Below are positions 47,740 to 59,079 of a DNA stretch of 64,000 nucleotides, piece after piece (position 1 is the first letter of the stretch; each line of letters opens with the position of its first letter). The position numbers and the translations under genes are program-made. The DNA comes from Medicago truncatula. Its lineage: Eukaryota; Streptophyta; Magnoliopsida; Fabales; Fabaceae. A model generated the notes under the pieces. The model ran no database searches. It was not told where the DNA came from and saw only the letters and a list, made by a program, of their open reading frames with translations. Location of the stretch: NCBI RefSeq assembly GCF_003473485.1, contig NC_053042.1:42002762-42066761 (forward strand), in the 5' to 3' direction.

Positions 47740-50396
47740 ATATGCAGTACCACCTTGTGACCGACTCTTACTTATACACCACTCCCGTTTATCTGCTGCT
47801 AAGTTTCGTTTCCCTTAAATTTTTAACGTGATGCCTCCGGCATCAAAATGGTAAATAAATATCATATCTCAAATTAAAATCAATCATACAAACTATGAGG
47901 CCACACACACAAAATTTTACAAACTATGCAATCAATCATATCTAAGAAGTTGATGGCTATGTTCACAACCAGGGAATTCACTTGATAACTTATGACTCTT
48001 ATACACTACAAATTTCTTTATTCCCAAGCATTATCATCAGAAGGAATTTCCCCTGTTACCAATTCAGATAATATACTTCAAAGCTACAAACACTGCCCTA
48101 TCCCTTAATTCAGATAAGAGGAACTCTGAGTTTTGCTTCCACCAATATCAGCTATTGTGTCTTAGCAATATCCTATAACTGTTGGGAACAAAGAGTTACT
48201 TTATTCTCATGTAGTTATGCAACCACCATGTACCTTATTTTGAAGATCACCCAGCATGACAAGTCCTTAATGTAACTTTTTGGAATTTTATCTTCTGATC
48301 CAGAAACTTCTTAAATACCAGTAGTTGTTAATAAGTTTTTACCATCCATCCCTACTAAACATATTGATCGACTACATTACTGCTTAATTCATGTATTGGT
48401 TGACATAGGTTAGTCCTAAATTTGTATATGTCATCGGCACGTTGACAAGTTCGTGCATTCTAAGGCAACCACATGCCTGCTAGACACATGGCAAGATCTT
48501 GTTGGTATAGTGGCAAAAAGTACAATTGCTCCATGTTATAGCAATATAAGCTCTTGTCAGTAACCAGGTCATCGCACTAAATAAATGCATGCTTTCAAAA
48601 TCTAATATACGTTTTGTTGTGAACTTTGGTAGAAGAGGTCAAGATGATGGATATACTCTGATGTGAACAAGTTCAACACTTTCAATTCTAAAAAAACAAA
48701 GTCTAAGGGATCTCAAGTTCAGCAAATCAACTAAAGCATGCTGATTACAGATGCCAAAAGTACATGTAATTAAGATTAAGCTGTAGTAATTAACAACAAA
48801 CAAAACAAGTAATTAATTTCTAGTTGTTGAATCATGACACATTAAGAAAACCTTGGCCCTTAAGACAAGAAATTAATTTCCTCTATCTTGAATATTATTA
48901 GTAGTAGTTGGTGTTCTTTCTACCCCTAATTCTCTATATCTATGCAAATACCTTCTCATTGGTTAAGCATAATCATCAAAACCAAGTGTCCCCAAAGCCC
49001 AACATATATCATCACCATTCACTGTCTTTCTCCTTTCCTTCCTGCATTTCTCTAATGCCTCATTTGTCACACACTCTTGCATTGTTTCCTTTTAGATTTT
49101 TGGATTCTGTGGTAATATCTGCTTCATTATCATCCCAACATTTGCAATTGATAACAACCTATCTTGTTCCTTTATTAACAAAAACTAACACATAAAGGAT
49201 TCGAACATGTGACTTTCACAATCTAAGAGACAGGTGATACTCGTGAAAAAATCATCAAAAGTGTACCACTTTACATCAATCTCTGTTTTACGCTCTTCCA
49301 TATAAAAAAAACCAGCAAATAAGAATCTAAGATGATGATGATGAACCATAGTGAGGTACATTTGCAAATTATTCAAAAGTTGCTTAGATCAAAAGAGGAC
49401 CCTAAGAAAACAAGTTGAATTTTATCGATCTATAATAAGTTAGTCATGATTCTAAATAAAATAGGTCAATTTTAGCTAAACAGTTATTGGTTTGAAGATT
49501 AAAATTCAACCACATTGATAAACAAAGACTAAAAATGAGTTCCAAAGAACATCTTTCAATAAAGCAAACATTTTCCTCAAGGTCATTGACAACATCACAA
49601 TATTATAGTGTGAATACCGGCGCCAGTTTTAAAATCTAACTTTTCATTGGATCTATCATCTTATTTATTTTTTTTCAATAATATTATTCAAACACATTAT
49701 GGGACGCAGATATGAGACATTCCATTTTATTGTTCATCCCATATTGTGTCTAACACAATTCAAATGAATGATTAATTCATATAGTAGATGATTAATGATA
49801 ACATACATTTATTTAAGGCTGATTACATAAACGTTGTTCATTTATTTATTTACATAAAAAAACAACAAATTTAAATTATGTTCCCTAAAAAAAAATTACG
49901 TTAACTATGAAAATAAAAAATATTAGCATTGTTTCCAATAAATATTTACATAAAAAAAAAAATATCACCATTATTGCCAATAAATATTCATTCACTTATC
50001 GCTAGATGGTCTACCATTAAGTAATTTTGTAAGCATTCTTTAAGTTTTTATAGTTTGCTGTTACTTTGATAAGTTTTAAAATTCAATTCACCTAATTTAT
50101 TTATTTTAAATAAACAGTGTTGTGTGAAAGAAAAAAATCAACTATTTAAAGATAATTATATATTTGAGTGTTTGTTTGTATCTCCTAACTCAATCGATAA
50201 TATCAAAATTATTAAATTAAACATTTTTGTCCGAGTTTAAACATTGTAATCAGGTAGACTTACATGTAAGTTGAGTAGTTGATTTACGTCAAAATAGAGT
50301 TAACATAACATTTTGTGTGAAAAATTGTGGTAAATAACATTTGTGAAATTCCTTACAAAAAAAAAACATTTGTGAAATTAAAATGAGGGTTTAGAA
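47740..50396. other. Intergenic, no gene recognised
   Basis: Long AT-rich stretch. A 95-codon frame at 48,908 has no recognisable features. A SINE-like fragment lies at 49,186-49,225. Confidence 0.45.
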
Positions 50397-50636
50397 ATGG
50401 TTACATCACACTCTCCCTCTTCATTCTCATCTCTCTCACTGTCGCGACCAGCAACCTCCCTGACCCCCGCGGAGCATATTCTCCTCTTCTCCACCGTGCC
50501 GTCTAACACTCTCCTCCACCTCAACATTCTTCCACCTAGCTGCGCCACCGGTATCCATCACGCCATTCCATATTCACATAAGTTCCGCGTCAGAATCCGC
50601 ATCAGTTCCACCAACTCTTCGAAATTAATTGGTTAG
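50397..50636 (+). CDS. Candidate first exon, unrecognised
   Basis: An ATG opens 79 codons rich in Ser, Thr, Leu and Pro (MVTSHSPSSFSSLSLSRPAT...), ending at TTGG|TTAGTA-like context that could be a splice donor near 50,631. Base composition is more coding-like than the surroundings (CCCCCGCGGAGC). I recognise no family and found no matching downstream exon before the uL15 gene. It may be a gene fragment or the start of a gene with a long intron. Confidence 0.3.
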   Translation: MVTSHSPSSFSSLSLSRPATSLTPAEHILLFSTVPSNTLLHLNILPPSCATGIHHAIPYSHKFRVRIRISSTNSSKLIG

Positions 50637-52209
50637 TACACTATTGTTAGGGTTTTAGTCTAAAGGAATTTGGGGGTTCTTTTTCAATCATTTTTAAGTT
50701 TGTATTAGCATATTCCATTTTCATTTTTTTTTTTATTTTAAATTAATCCAGAGATCAATTTAATTTATATATTCCATTTTGTACGTTATTCTATTAGTGT
50801 TGTAATGTCACTAATGAACCTGAATGCAAGTTTTGTGTTGTGTAGTTCTTTTTTTTTTTTTTTTTTGTCTATTTCAGACTTTGAGTCACAAGATTAATGC
50901 TATGTCATTTCCATTGCTTAGGTTTTGATAACTAAATCTAGCTTATTAATTTAATTTATATATACGAATTTACTAGATATGAAGAAAAATTGACATCAGG
51001 TATGTTGGTTGCTCTCTTGCATGTTGTAATATGTCTATAAATCAAGTATGTTGTCATCATGTGAATTTAGAGAAATGCATTTTCAGGGTTTTATTTGATG
51101 CTTAAATGAAATCCCATGTCTTTGTAATGTGTGATTCAGAAATCCGTGCTTCTGGTTATGAACCTCTTTATTTTGCAATAGCCATACCAGCCCAAGCTTT
51201 TTATTTTATTTTTTATCTGTCCATCCAGTCTAGTTCATCAGACACACTTTCTTTCCTTCTTCTTTCCCAACACGTACGCGCAGCACAACCTGTCAACCAC
51301 TATCACCAACCGTCATCTCTCCTCTCTCAGCCCAGCACCCCGCAACAGCTCTGTTTTCCTCTTCTCTCATTGACCCATCTTCTCCTTTTTCCTGACAATT
51401 TTAGGTTAGTGGTTTTATGAAACATTGAAATTGAGATTGAATTGTATAGAATTTATTGAGATATTAAGTTTTGATACATTAAATTGAAATTGATATGTGG
51501 TTTTAGGTTTTGGTTACTATACTGTTGAAATTGTTTGAATTAGGTTTTGGTTACTAAATTGAAATTGATTTTAGTTTTTAACAGGTAATCTAATACATTG
51601 CTTGAATTTTTTTTGGTTAAGATTGAAATTGTTTGAAATTTCCTTATGTTGTATTAGTAGTAATCTAATATATTGTTTATTGTATAATGAATCCGAATGA
51701 AGAACTTTTTTTTATAGTAGTGATTTCATTTTCAGTAAATGGATAATAGAGTATTTTCTTTCCCCTCAAAAAAAGAACAAATAGTATTTTGACAAAAAAA
51801 ATAGCCCCATTGGTATTGTCTGTCCAGGTCTGTCCCTGTTTGTGACAGATAAGATATCACATTGAACAATGCCATTCTTTGATGCGTACCTGTTGTCTGC
51901 GGGTTTAACTTTGCAGCTGATTTTTCGTGTTATGGTTATTGATTTTATTGTTGGTTGTACATTTTGGCATTTAAGTGTTGTTTACAGACCTCACTTGTTT
52001 TTGTTGATTGGAAACTTGGATTCAAATTCTACATGATTTATTTTTTATTTGGAATTGTAATTGTAATAAACTGATGTCTGATGCGTGTTATCTGATTCTT
52101 TTAGCATTTTTGTTTACGGTTCTATTTTTGTTGGTTTTAAGGTTTGAAGTTATTACCATTTGGAAGTAACACTTCCTGTTTGTTAGTGAAAGATTAGCGT
52201 TGAAGAAAG
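50637..52209. other. Intergenic or intron, no gene recognised
   Basis: T-rich on the plus strand, as in plant introns. It may be the intron of the candidate exon to the left, or the promoter and 5' UTR of uL15. A 104-codon frame at 51,106 shows no known motif. Confidence 0.35.
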
Positions 52210-54468
52210 ATGCTAAGGAGAAGGCTTTCTGTTCTCTCGGCTTCAATCATCAGAAGTTCGACTCACAACAAATCTGTTTTCGGATACCCGTCTATCCAAT
52301 TTCATCCCTTGCAGCTCCCTCACTCTCTCAACGTTCGTGCCACATTTAATCCCAATGCTCACCCAGATTTTCAAGGTTTTAGAGCTTACAGTCTTCTGGC
52401 CTTGAATGATCTGAGAGATAATGTTCCCCGAAAACAGAAGACAAGGAAAGGTCGTGGTATTGGATCTGGAAAGGGAAAGACTGCTGGGAGGGGTCACAAA
52501 GGCCAGAGAGCCAGGAAAGGTTCAAAGTTGGGGTTCGAAGGAGGCCAAACCCCTCTTCGTCGTAGGATGCCTAAACGTGGTTTCAAGAACCCATTTAGCC
52601 TCACTTTTCAGGTATACTTTTTCCTGTTTATATATCTTTTTTGTTTTTGATTAATGATTTCAGAGTCCTTGTGAAGCTAAAGTGCTATGCTTAATGCAAA
52701 TATTAGGTTTTAATTTTATTATTACAAGACATCATATGCAAGATAAGATTTTTCTTTCAAGGACTCTGAAATCTTCTGTAAACATATGTGGCCGAGTGGC
52801 TTGACTGTGTTGGTTTTGATTGATAAACCTCTTATTTCCACATATCAATCGCCAAGTATGATATGCACTAAAAAGTAATGTGAATGCCGACAACAAATGT
52901 ATGTCAAAGTTTATACTTTATTGTATTGACATTTGACGGATATTTACCTAATGTATTTAACTGTGTGTGATTTTTGATATAGAATGACATAATGCCAATT
53001 GTGTACTTCGCTTTGGCTGATCTATTTGAGCCTTCAGATTTATGAGCGTTAAGTATTCCAGGGGCCTATTCAAGTTGTATTAAATAATTGTGTGCATAAT
53101 TTAATTCCTTAATAATTATTATTTTAATGTCTAGATATGTTTATGTGGAGTAGAGTAGTCATAATCCCCTAGCCATGGTTTGAGCTCATATTTTTCGACC
53201 TTCCCTGTTTGTTATCCTTCCCCTTTTTTCCTCAATATATTATTCATGTGTATTGCTATATTCAAAATTTTGTTTTATTTCTTCTTTTGCAGCCAATAGG
53301 TTTGGGAAAAATTGCAACGTTTATCAATGCAGGCAAGATAGATTCTTCTGAATTGATCACAATGAAAACACTCAAGGTTTTTGTGACCACTTCCTCACTT
53401 AAAATGAATTTGTTTGCTTCATGTGCTCCCTCTCATTCTTTTGTTTATTATTCTTACCATACACAGGATGCAGGGGTACTTGGGAAGCAAATTAAAGATG
53501 GAGTACGATTGATGGGGCGTGGTTCTGAGAAGATCCAATGGCCAATTCATCTTGAGGTATGTATACTTTGATTTGAAGGCTAAGTAAATAAGTGTTTTTG
53601 AGGACCACGATAATGCCTTTTGATCCTTAAATCTTAACTTTAGAAATACTTTCTAACTTTTTTGAACTTATCTTTATCTAATACGATGAATTTAACCATT
53701 GATCCTAAGCTCATAACTAATCACCATTCTTGCATTGTTAAATAATTTATTTATCATTATTTAAACACTGGCTTGAGAGCCTGCACTCTCCTTTCTCTTT
53801 TGGAAAGCATAAACCATCAAAAGTGTGGGCAGCCATGTTTTAACTTTGGCAACATGAATGGTATATGAAGTTTCTATAGTGTCTAAGGATAAAGAACAAA
53901 ATGTTGGCTTGCGGTTTTGTAATTTCGATTTTGCTATGAAGAGATGGAATAGCTCTTATATTTTCAAAGTTTACTCTCTAATTTTCTCAAACTTAGGTAT
54001 TTTCCGTTTTGTATTTCAAATAAAGAATTAAACTCATATAGTATGAGATTATGATTACATGTTATACTTCTGTTTATCAATGAGATAAATAAATGTAAAA
54101 TTAGTACTTTTTTCAATTCTAAACACTTAAGGTGTAGGTTTTATACAGTCATAAACTTTATAGGCATATAAGAGGGGTGTTATAACATATTGAGTTTACA
54201 GGTAACAAGGGTCACTGTCAGGGCCAAGGAAGCAGTTGAAGCGGCTGGTGGGTCCGTCAGAAAGGTCTATTACAATAAGTTAGGCTTTCGGGCACTGTTA
54301 AAGCCCGAGTGGTTTGAGAAGAAAGGAAGATTGTTGCCTAAAGCAGCTAGACCTCCTCCAAAGCAAAAGGATAGAGTTGATAGTATTGGACGGCTGCCTG
54401 CCCCGAAGAAGCCAATTCCATTTTTAGTTGAAGGAATCAAAGATCTTCCAGTAGGTCAGCTCAGTTAA
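52210..54468 (+). CDS. Mitochondrial ribosomal protein uL15
   Basis: Bacterial-type large-subunit protein L15, acting in the mitochondrial ribosome. Four exons (52210-52611, 53293-53376, 53467-53556 and 54202-54468) join in phase 0 with GT-AG introns and give 280 residues. Residues 1 to about 60 are rich in Arg, Ser and His and low in acidic residues ([17 protein letters not shown]), a typical mitochondrial presequence. The L15 core follows: [19 protein letters not shown], then [20 protein letters not shown] (85-104), [17 protein letters not shown] (109-125) and, near the end, [20 protein letters not shown] short extension beyond the bacterial length ends LPVGQLS. The ATG is the first in frame. 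Chloroplast targeting is possible but less likely given the presequence. Confidence 0.92.
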
Positions 54469-56169
54469 ATAACTAACATGTTTAGTACTCTTTTTTGCTG
54501 GAATTTGTAATTTTTTGTAAGCGGTTTGCTCTAAAGGTTTTTATACAGGCTCTCACGATGTCTCGGTAGTTCATTCCTAATAGATAAATTAATTTCATTT
54601 GGGACAAATGAAATGAGGAAATCTTGTTTTTTATGTAATTTCTTTTCAAGAAACTAGTGTTGATCACTCAGCTGAACAGAACTAATTTTTGTGTGTGCTG
54701 GGAGGATGATGCTGGCCTCTTCAATAATGAAAAATGGCTAGAACTATTTCACCTTTCTTTTTACTCGTGTAAGATTCAAAAGGATGGTAGGTCAAATAAA
54801 TTGGTTGATTTTTTTTGTTTTTTTTTTTTAATAGAAAAAGGTGATATTTTTAACAAACATAAAAAATCACTTGAGTGGTTTTGTAATGTCAAAGAGAGTT
54901 TGTGTCTCCAATATTCTTGTGGCAGATCATGCATCTTGATCCGAACTTAGATATGAGTTTGTTTTTGAGTGTTGATGTTAAAGTTAGGACCCTTCAGAAA
55001 ATAATGTTGAGTTAGGAGACCATTAAGACAAACGAAGGATACCCGGCTTCGCACTCCATGCATCCACCATCCAAACACTGCGTAAATCCTCCAGAGAAGA
55101 GAAACTGAATTCACATAACCCCTTTCCTAAAGATACCATCTTCCACAAAGCGAAAGGTTTCTAAAGTGAATATAGTTTGGTTTATTTTCGGTGTGATAGA
55201 GTATCAAGCGATTAAGGTTGAAGGGTATATTTTCAACCAAGTGATTCTGGGATATCCGGCATATTGTTTGGTTTGTAGTTTAGGAGCAGATAACCTTTCT
55301 CACCCACCCTTCAACACGATGATATAACAGTGTAAACTTTTTTTTTTCTTTTTCAACCCTCATATTCATCCTCAGAGATTTTTATGGATATGCAATCACC
55401 TTTTACACAAGGTTAATGTAATTGAGTCGGTCAGATGAATATCACTTGAATTATTTAGCACGTGAACATCAATAGAGCTTTACCACCAGGTATGGGATTG
55501 GATCAGGTTCCAGAAAGTATGATTGTAATATGCAATCACCTTGTAAGATTGAAAAGTAATACCATATATGGTCCTAAAACAAATTCTGCATAAATTGACT
55601 GACACTTACGTCTAATATGCAATCACCTTGTAGTATTACTTTTTTCTTTCTTTCTAGCAACACCCCAAAAATATTCAGTTATACCTAAATTTATTTTAAA
55701 AAAATTGGATAAAAATATTGAAATTGATCTTATTCATATAGTTTTTTCAAAATCCCTTTTTTTTTTTTTTTTTTTTTATCTCATTCCTTTTTTATCTGAT
55801 ATATTTTAAGATGTATGCATCTCACCATATTGATTTAACATCTAACTATCATGAAAGAGAAAGTGAGGTTATAAAGCTACAAGTACAATCCTTGTTCAAT
55901 GCCCACAAAAGCATCTAACCACAGACAGAAGAAAGAAACAATATATCCCACATAAAATGTGACACATTCTAGCTACTTCATAGAATTTGCATTATTATTA
56001 TTAATATCATCAACAGTTCAACACGTACTTACTATATGTAACACCATAATAAATGGTACAAATACAATAATCATCATAACCCTTCAAGAATTATTTTCAA
56101 AAATAGAAAGTAAAAATGATTGAAAACAGTCAAAACACTGAACTTTTTTCCCCTCTTGAACATTATAAA
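54469..56169. other. uL15 3' UTR and intergenic DNA
   Basis: ATATGCAATCACCTT recurs at 55,391, 55,530 and 55,615, perhaps a small tandem-derived repeat. No gene was recognised. A 97-codon frame at 54,657 has no known features. Confidence 0.4.
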
Positions 56170-57378
56170 TTAAGTCTTCTTAGGAGCAACCTTTGTCTTT
56201 ATTTCATCAACCTGTTTAGCATCAATCTGAAAGGCCTGAGCAAGAACATCATCAGGAACAGTTGGTGTAGAGTCAAACAGAGATGAAACAATTGACAAAG
56301 TACCAGGAAGTTGACTATTAAAAGCAGAAATCACAGAAGCAGCTTTATCCCCATTATTCTTCTGATAATGCACCAATCCTTTTGGGAACACAAAGATTTC
56401 ACCTTTTTTTATGGACTTAGAAATGAGTTTGTTTGATGTGGTGATAAAACCTACATCTAATTCACCTTCCAACACAAAAACAACCTCAGTGGCACGAGGG
56501 TGTGTGTGTGGTGGGTTAAGACCTTTAGGTTTGTAGTCTATTCTTGATAAAGACACCCCTAATGTGTTGAGTCCTGGAATTTTGTCAACATTTGCTGCAG
56601 TAACCAAAGATCCTACTGTGTTGTTGACAACTTTAGGGTTTGCTAAACCATCAAAGAAGAAATCAACTGCTGTTACATTTGACTCTTCCTTGCAAGCAAA
56701 TCCATTCACCTTAACACCTACATAATACATACCATATATGTTGAGCTTTCATAGACATAACTCTGCTACTTCTATTAAAATAAGTTACAAATGCATAAAC
56801 AGTTCAATTAAGTGTTTATAGCATACAATAAGTCAAAATATTACAATAAGTTATAGCTTGTTTTCATAATCACACGGGAGAGTTTATAGTAATAAGCTGA
56901 AAATTGCTTGTATAGTGTGTAGTTCAACTCGGTTGAGCTAAGGGAATTGAAGGAGTTAAAGAACCGGAGTTCAAATCTTAGCGAAAGAGAAAATACTAAC
57001 ATAAAAACTAACATATTCAAAAAACCAATCCAAACAGACCTTGAAGAGTACATAAGGGAATCAAATTAGTAAATGAGAGTACTAGAAACTCAATGTGAAA
57101 ACGATATAACAATGAACCTCCGCAATTTTAGCAGAATCTACGCATTGAAGTTTCAACAAAAAATTTTGGCATCTCTTAGTTAGAGATACCAAAAAAACGA
57201 TAGTCGCATAATGTTTTGCTGCTCAAAAAAATGATAATAGTGTATACATGAAACATTATACATTACCTGAAGATGGAAGAGCTACACAAAGGTCTTGAAG
57301 TGTATCAGGATCAGAAGCGATGGTAAATGAGATGGCACAGCACAAAATGACCAAAATTGTCCAATTTGTTGGTGACAT
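56170..57378 (-). CDS. Germin-like protein (cupin)
   Basis: Secreted cupin of the germin-like family; members are apoplastic glycoproteins, some with superoxide dismutase or oxalate oxidase activity. Two exons (57378-57267 and 56717-56170) join in phase with a GT-AG intron at the usual germin position and give 219 residues. The signal peptide ends near A21 (TIA/SDPD). C31 and C46 are the expected disulfide pair. Cupin box 1 supplies metal ligands H108, H110 and E115 (PPHTHPRATE). Box 2 supplies H154 (GEIFVFPKGLVHYQKNNG). NNTVGS (69-74) and others are possible N-glycosylation sites. The tail DEIKTKVAPKKT is typical. The activity cannot be told from sequence alone. Confidence 0.95.
56920..57020 (+). 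mobile_element. SINE-like relic in the germin-like intron
   Basis: TAGTTCAACTCGGTTGAGCT resembles a tRNA A box and CCGGAGTTCAAATCTTAG a B box. Short and degraded. Confidence 0.4.
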
Positions 57379-59079
57379 GATTATTATTATTATTTTGTTT
57401 CAAAAAAATGGTTATTATTATTTAATGCGTTAGATCAATAATGAATGGAAACAGAAAAAAGAGAAGAAAGTTGAGTTGGATGGTGAGAAATGTTGCAATA
57501 AGATTTTATTTATATATGGCATAAGGCAATGGTTGTTATTGACAGAGTAGATGAACCAAATATGATGGTAAGTATTAGTATCAAGTTCTTCAACTTAAAT
57601 TCAAAGCAATTGCCTAAAAAGTCTTTATTTGAAAGATAACTATACGTGTGAAATTATTGGAATAGAAATCAACATACACATTAGTTTGTTTGCTGGTTGC
57701 TGGGAAAATGTGAACATTGACAGTCCAATGAAAAGAGGTTTGGTGAGAGATGTATTGTAAGGTGATGATAATTAAGCAGATCTAAACTTTTATATTCCAT
57801 CATGCACAGTACTATTAAGCAGATCTATCCCCTTCTTACTTCTTTTTTTTAATTTTTAATGTTGGTCGAATGAATCGTAATCAATACTTGGAATTAGTCT
57901 TCGCAGCTGCACACATAGAACATCCGATTTAAAAAAAAAGATTGTAATTAATACTAATATTTAATTACTTAAACTAAGTATTACTAGACTATCACATTAT
58001 TTACAATTTAGTCTCTAAACGGTGTAAATATAATAAGTAGTCCCTAAACATATAAAATTCGTCAATTTAGTTTTTGAAATTAAGTTGTTATATACTAAAT
58101 TACTGAATTTTTCATATATTTTAGGGTTTAAATTAACTGATATCATTCACTCTAGGGACTAATTATTTTTTGTATAGATAGATTATGGACTAAATTGGAG
58201 ATAGGGAGATAATTTGGAGACTAAATTGATAGTTTATTTAGCAAAAACTATTAGACTTCCACAACAGATGAATAGTTGATGTTCATAAAAAGTTATATAA
58301 AATTATTGAAATACATTTTTTATTAATTTAGAAATTTAAAATATTACAAATTAGTCTGAAAAATATAATTGTTTCACAAGGATAATTTTGTCGCTTGAGA
58401 CGAAGAGAAGCATGTCAAACAGAAAGAAAACACACAAGGGAAGAACACGGAAAGCGTAGCATATGGTCACGTGACAATTTAATGGAATAATTTTGAGCCT
58501 CTAATTTAATTGAAATCAACAGATATGATTTAGTGTCATTTAAACTTTGACACCTTAGTGTATTACAAAATAGATGGTTCAATTGAAAGATATTATAATA
58601 TAAATAATGTCATTTGATATGTTAATGAGATACACCAAAATTAACATCTTATGAATTTTTCCGATTAACATCAAATTTTATAGATATGATCTATGTTATA
58701 ATACCTTTCAATTCAACAGTCAATTTTGTAATACCATTATGCGATAAATAATTATCCGAGATGGCATATTAATCATGATTTCAATTGATCATGTATCATA
58801 TAACGTTGTCATATTTGATATCATGTGCGTGTCAAAGGCATAATAGGATAATTGTTATCTTGTCTATATCATATCAAATCCTGCTTTATATCTTACCCCT
58901 CTCGATCATATCTTAGACACCAAACATGTCCTAAGAGGAAGCATGGAGTGAATCTGGCATTTTATTTTGCATGTGAGGTAGACGGTGAAGACTGATTAAC
59001 ATATGTATTCTAGGAAGATGGTATTTGTAGAAAAATGAAAACTACTCGTTGGGGAGGTGGTTTCCTACCACCATGAGCC
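57379..59079. other. Intergenic, no gene recognised
   Basis: Includes the germin-like promoter. A region with repeated AGTCTCTAAAC/GGACTAAATTGGAGA motifs (57,990-58,240) looks like a decayed inverted-repeat element. Downstream of 59,080 the minus strand still resembles SLU7 weakly (GSWW). Confidence 0.4.

Noticed and set aside
51106-51420. 104-codon frame rich in Ser and Leu
   Set aside because: No known motif; it is probably intronic or upstream untranslated sequence.
56841-57053. 70-codon minus-strand frame inside the germin-like intron
   Set aside because: It covers a SINE-like relic and a MITE-like AGCTTAT tract; the intron phase fits the known germin gene structure without it.
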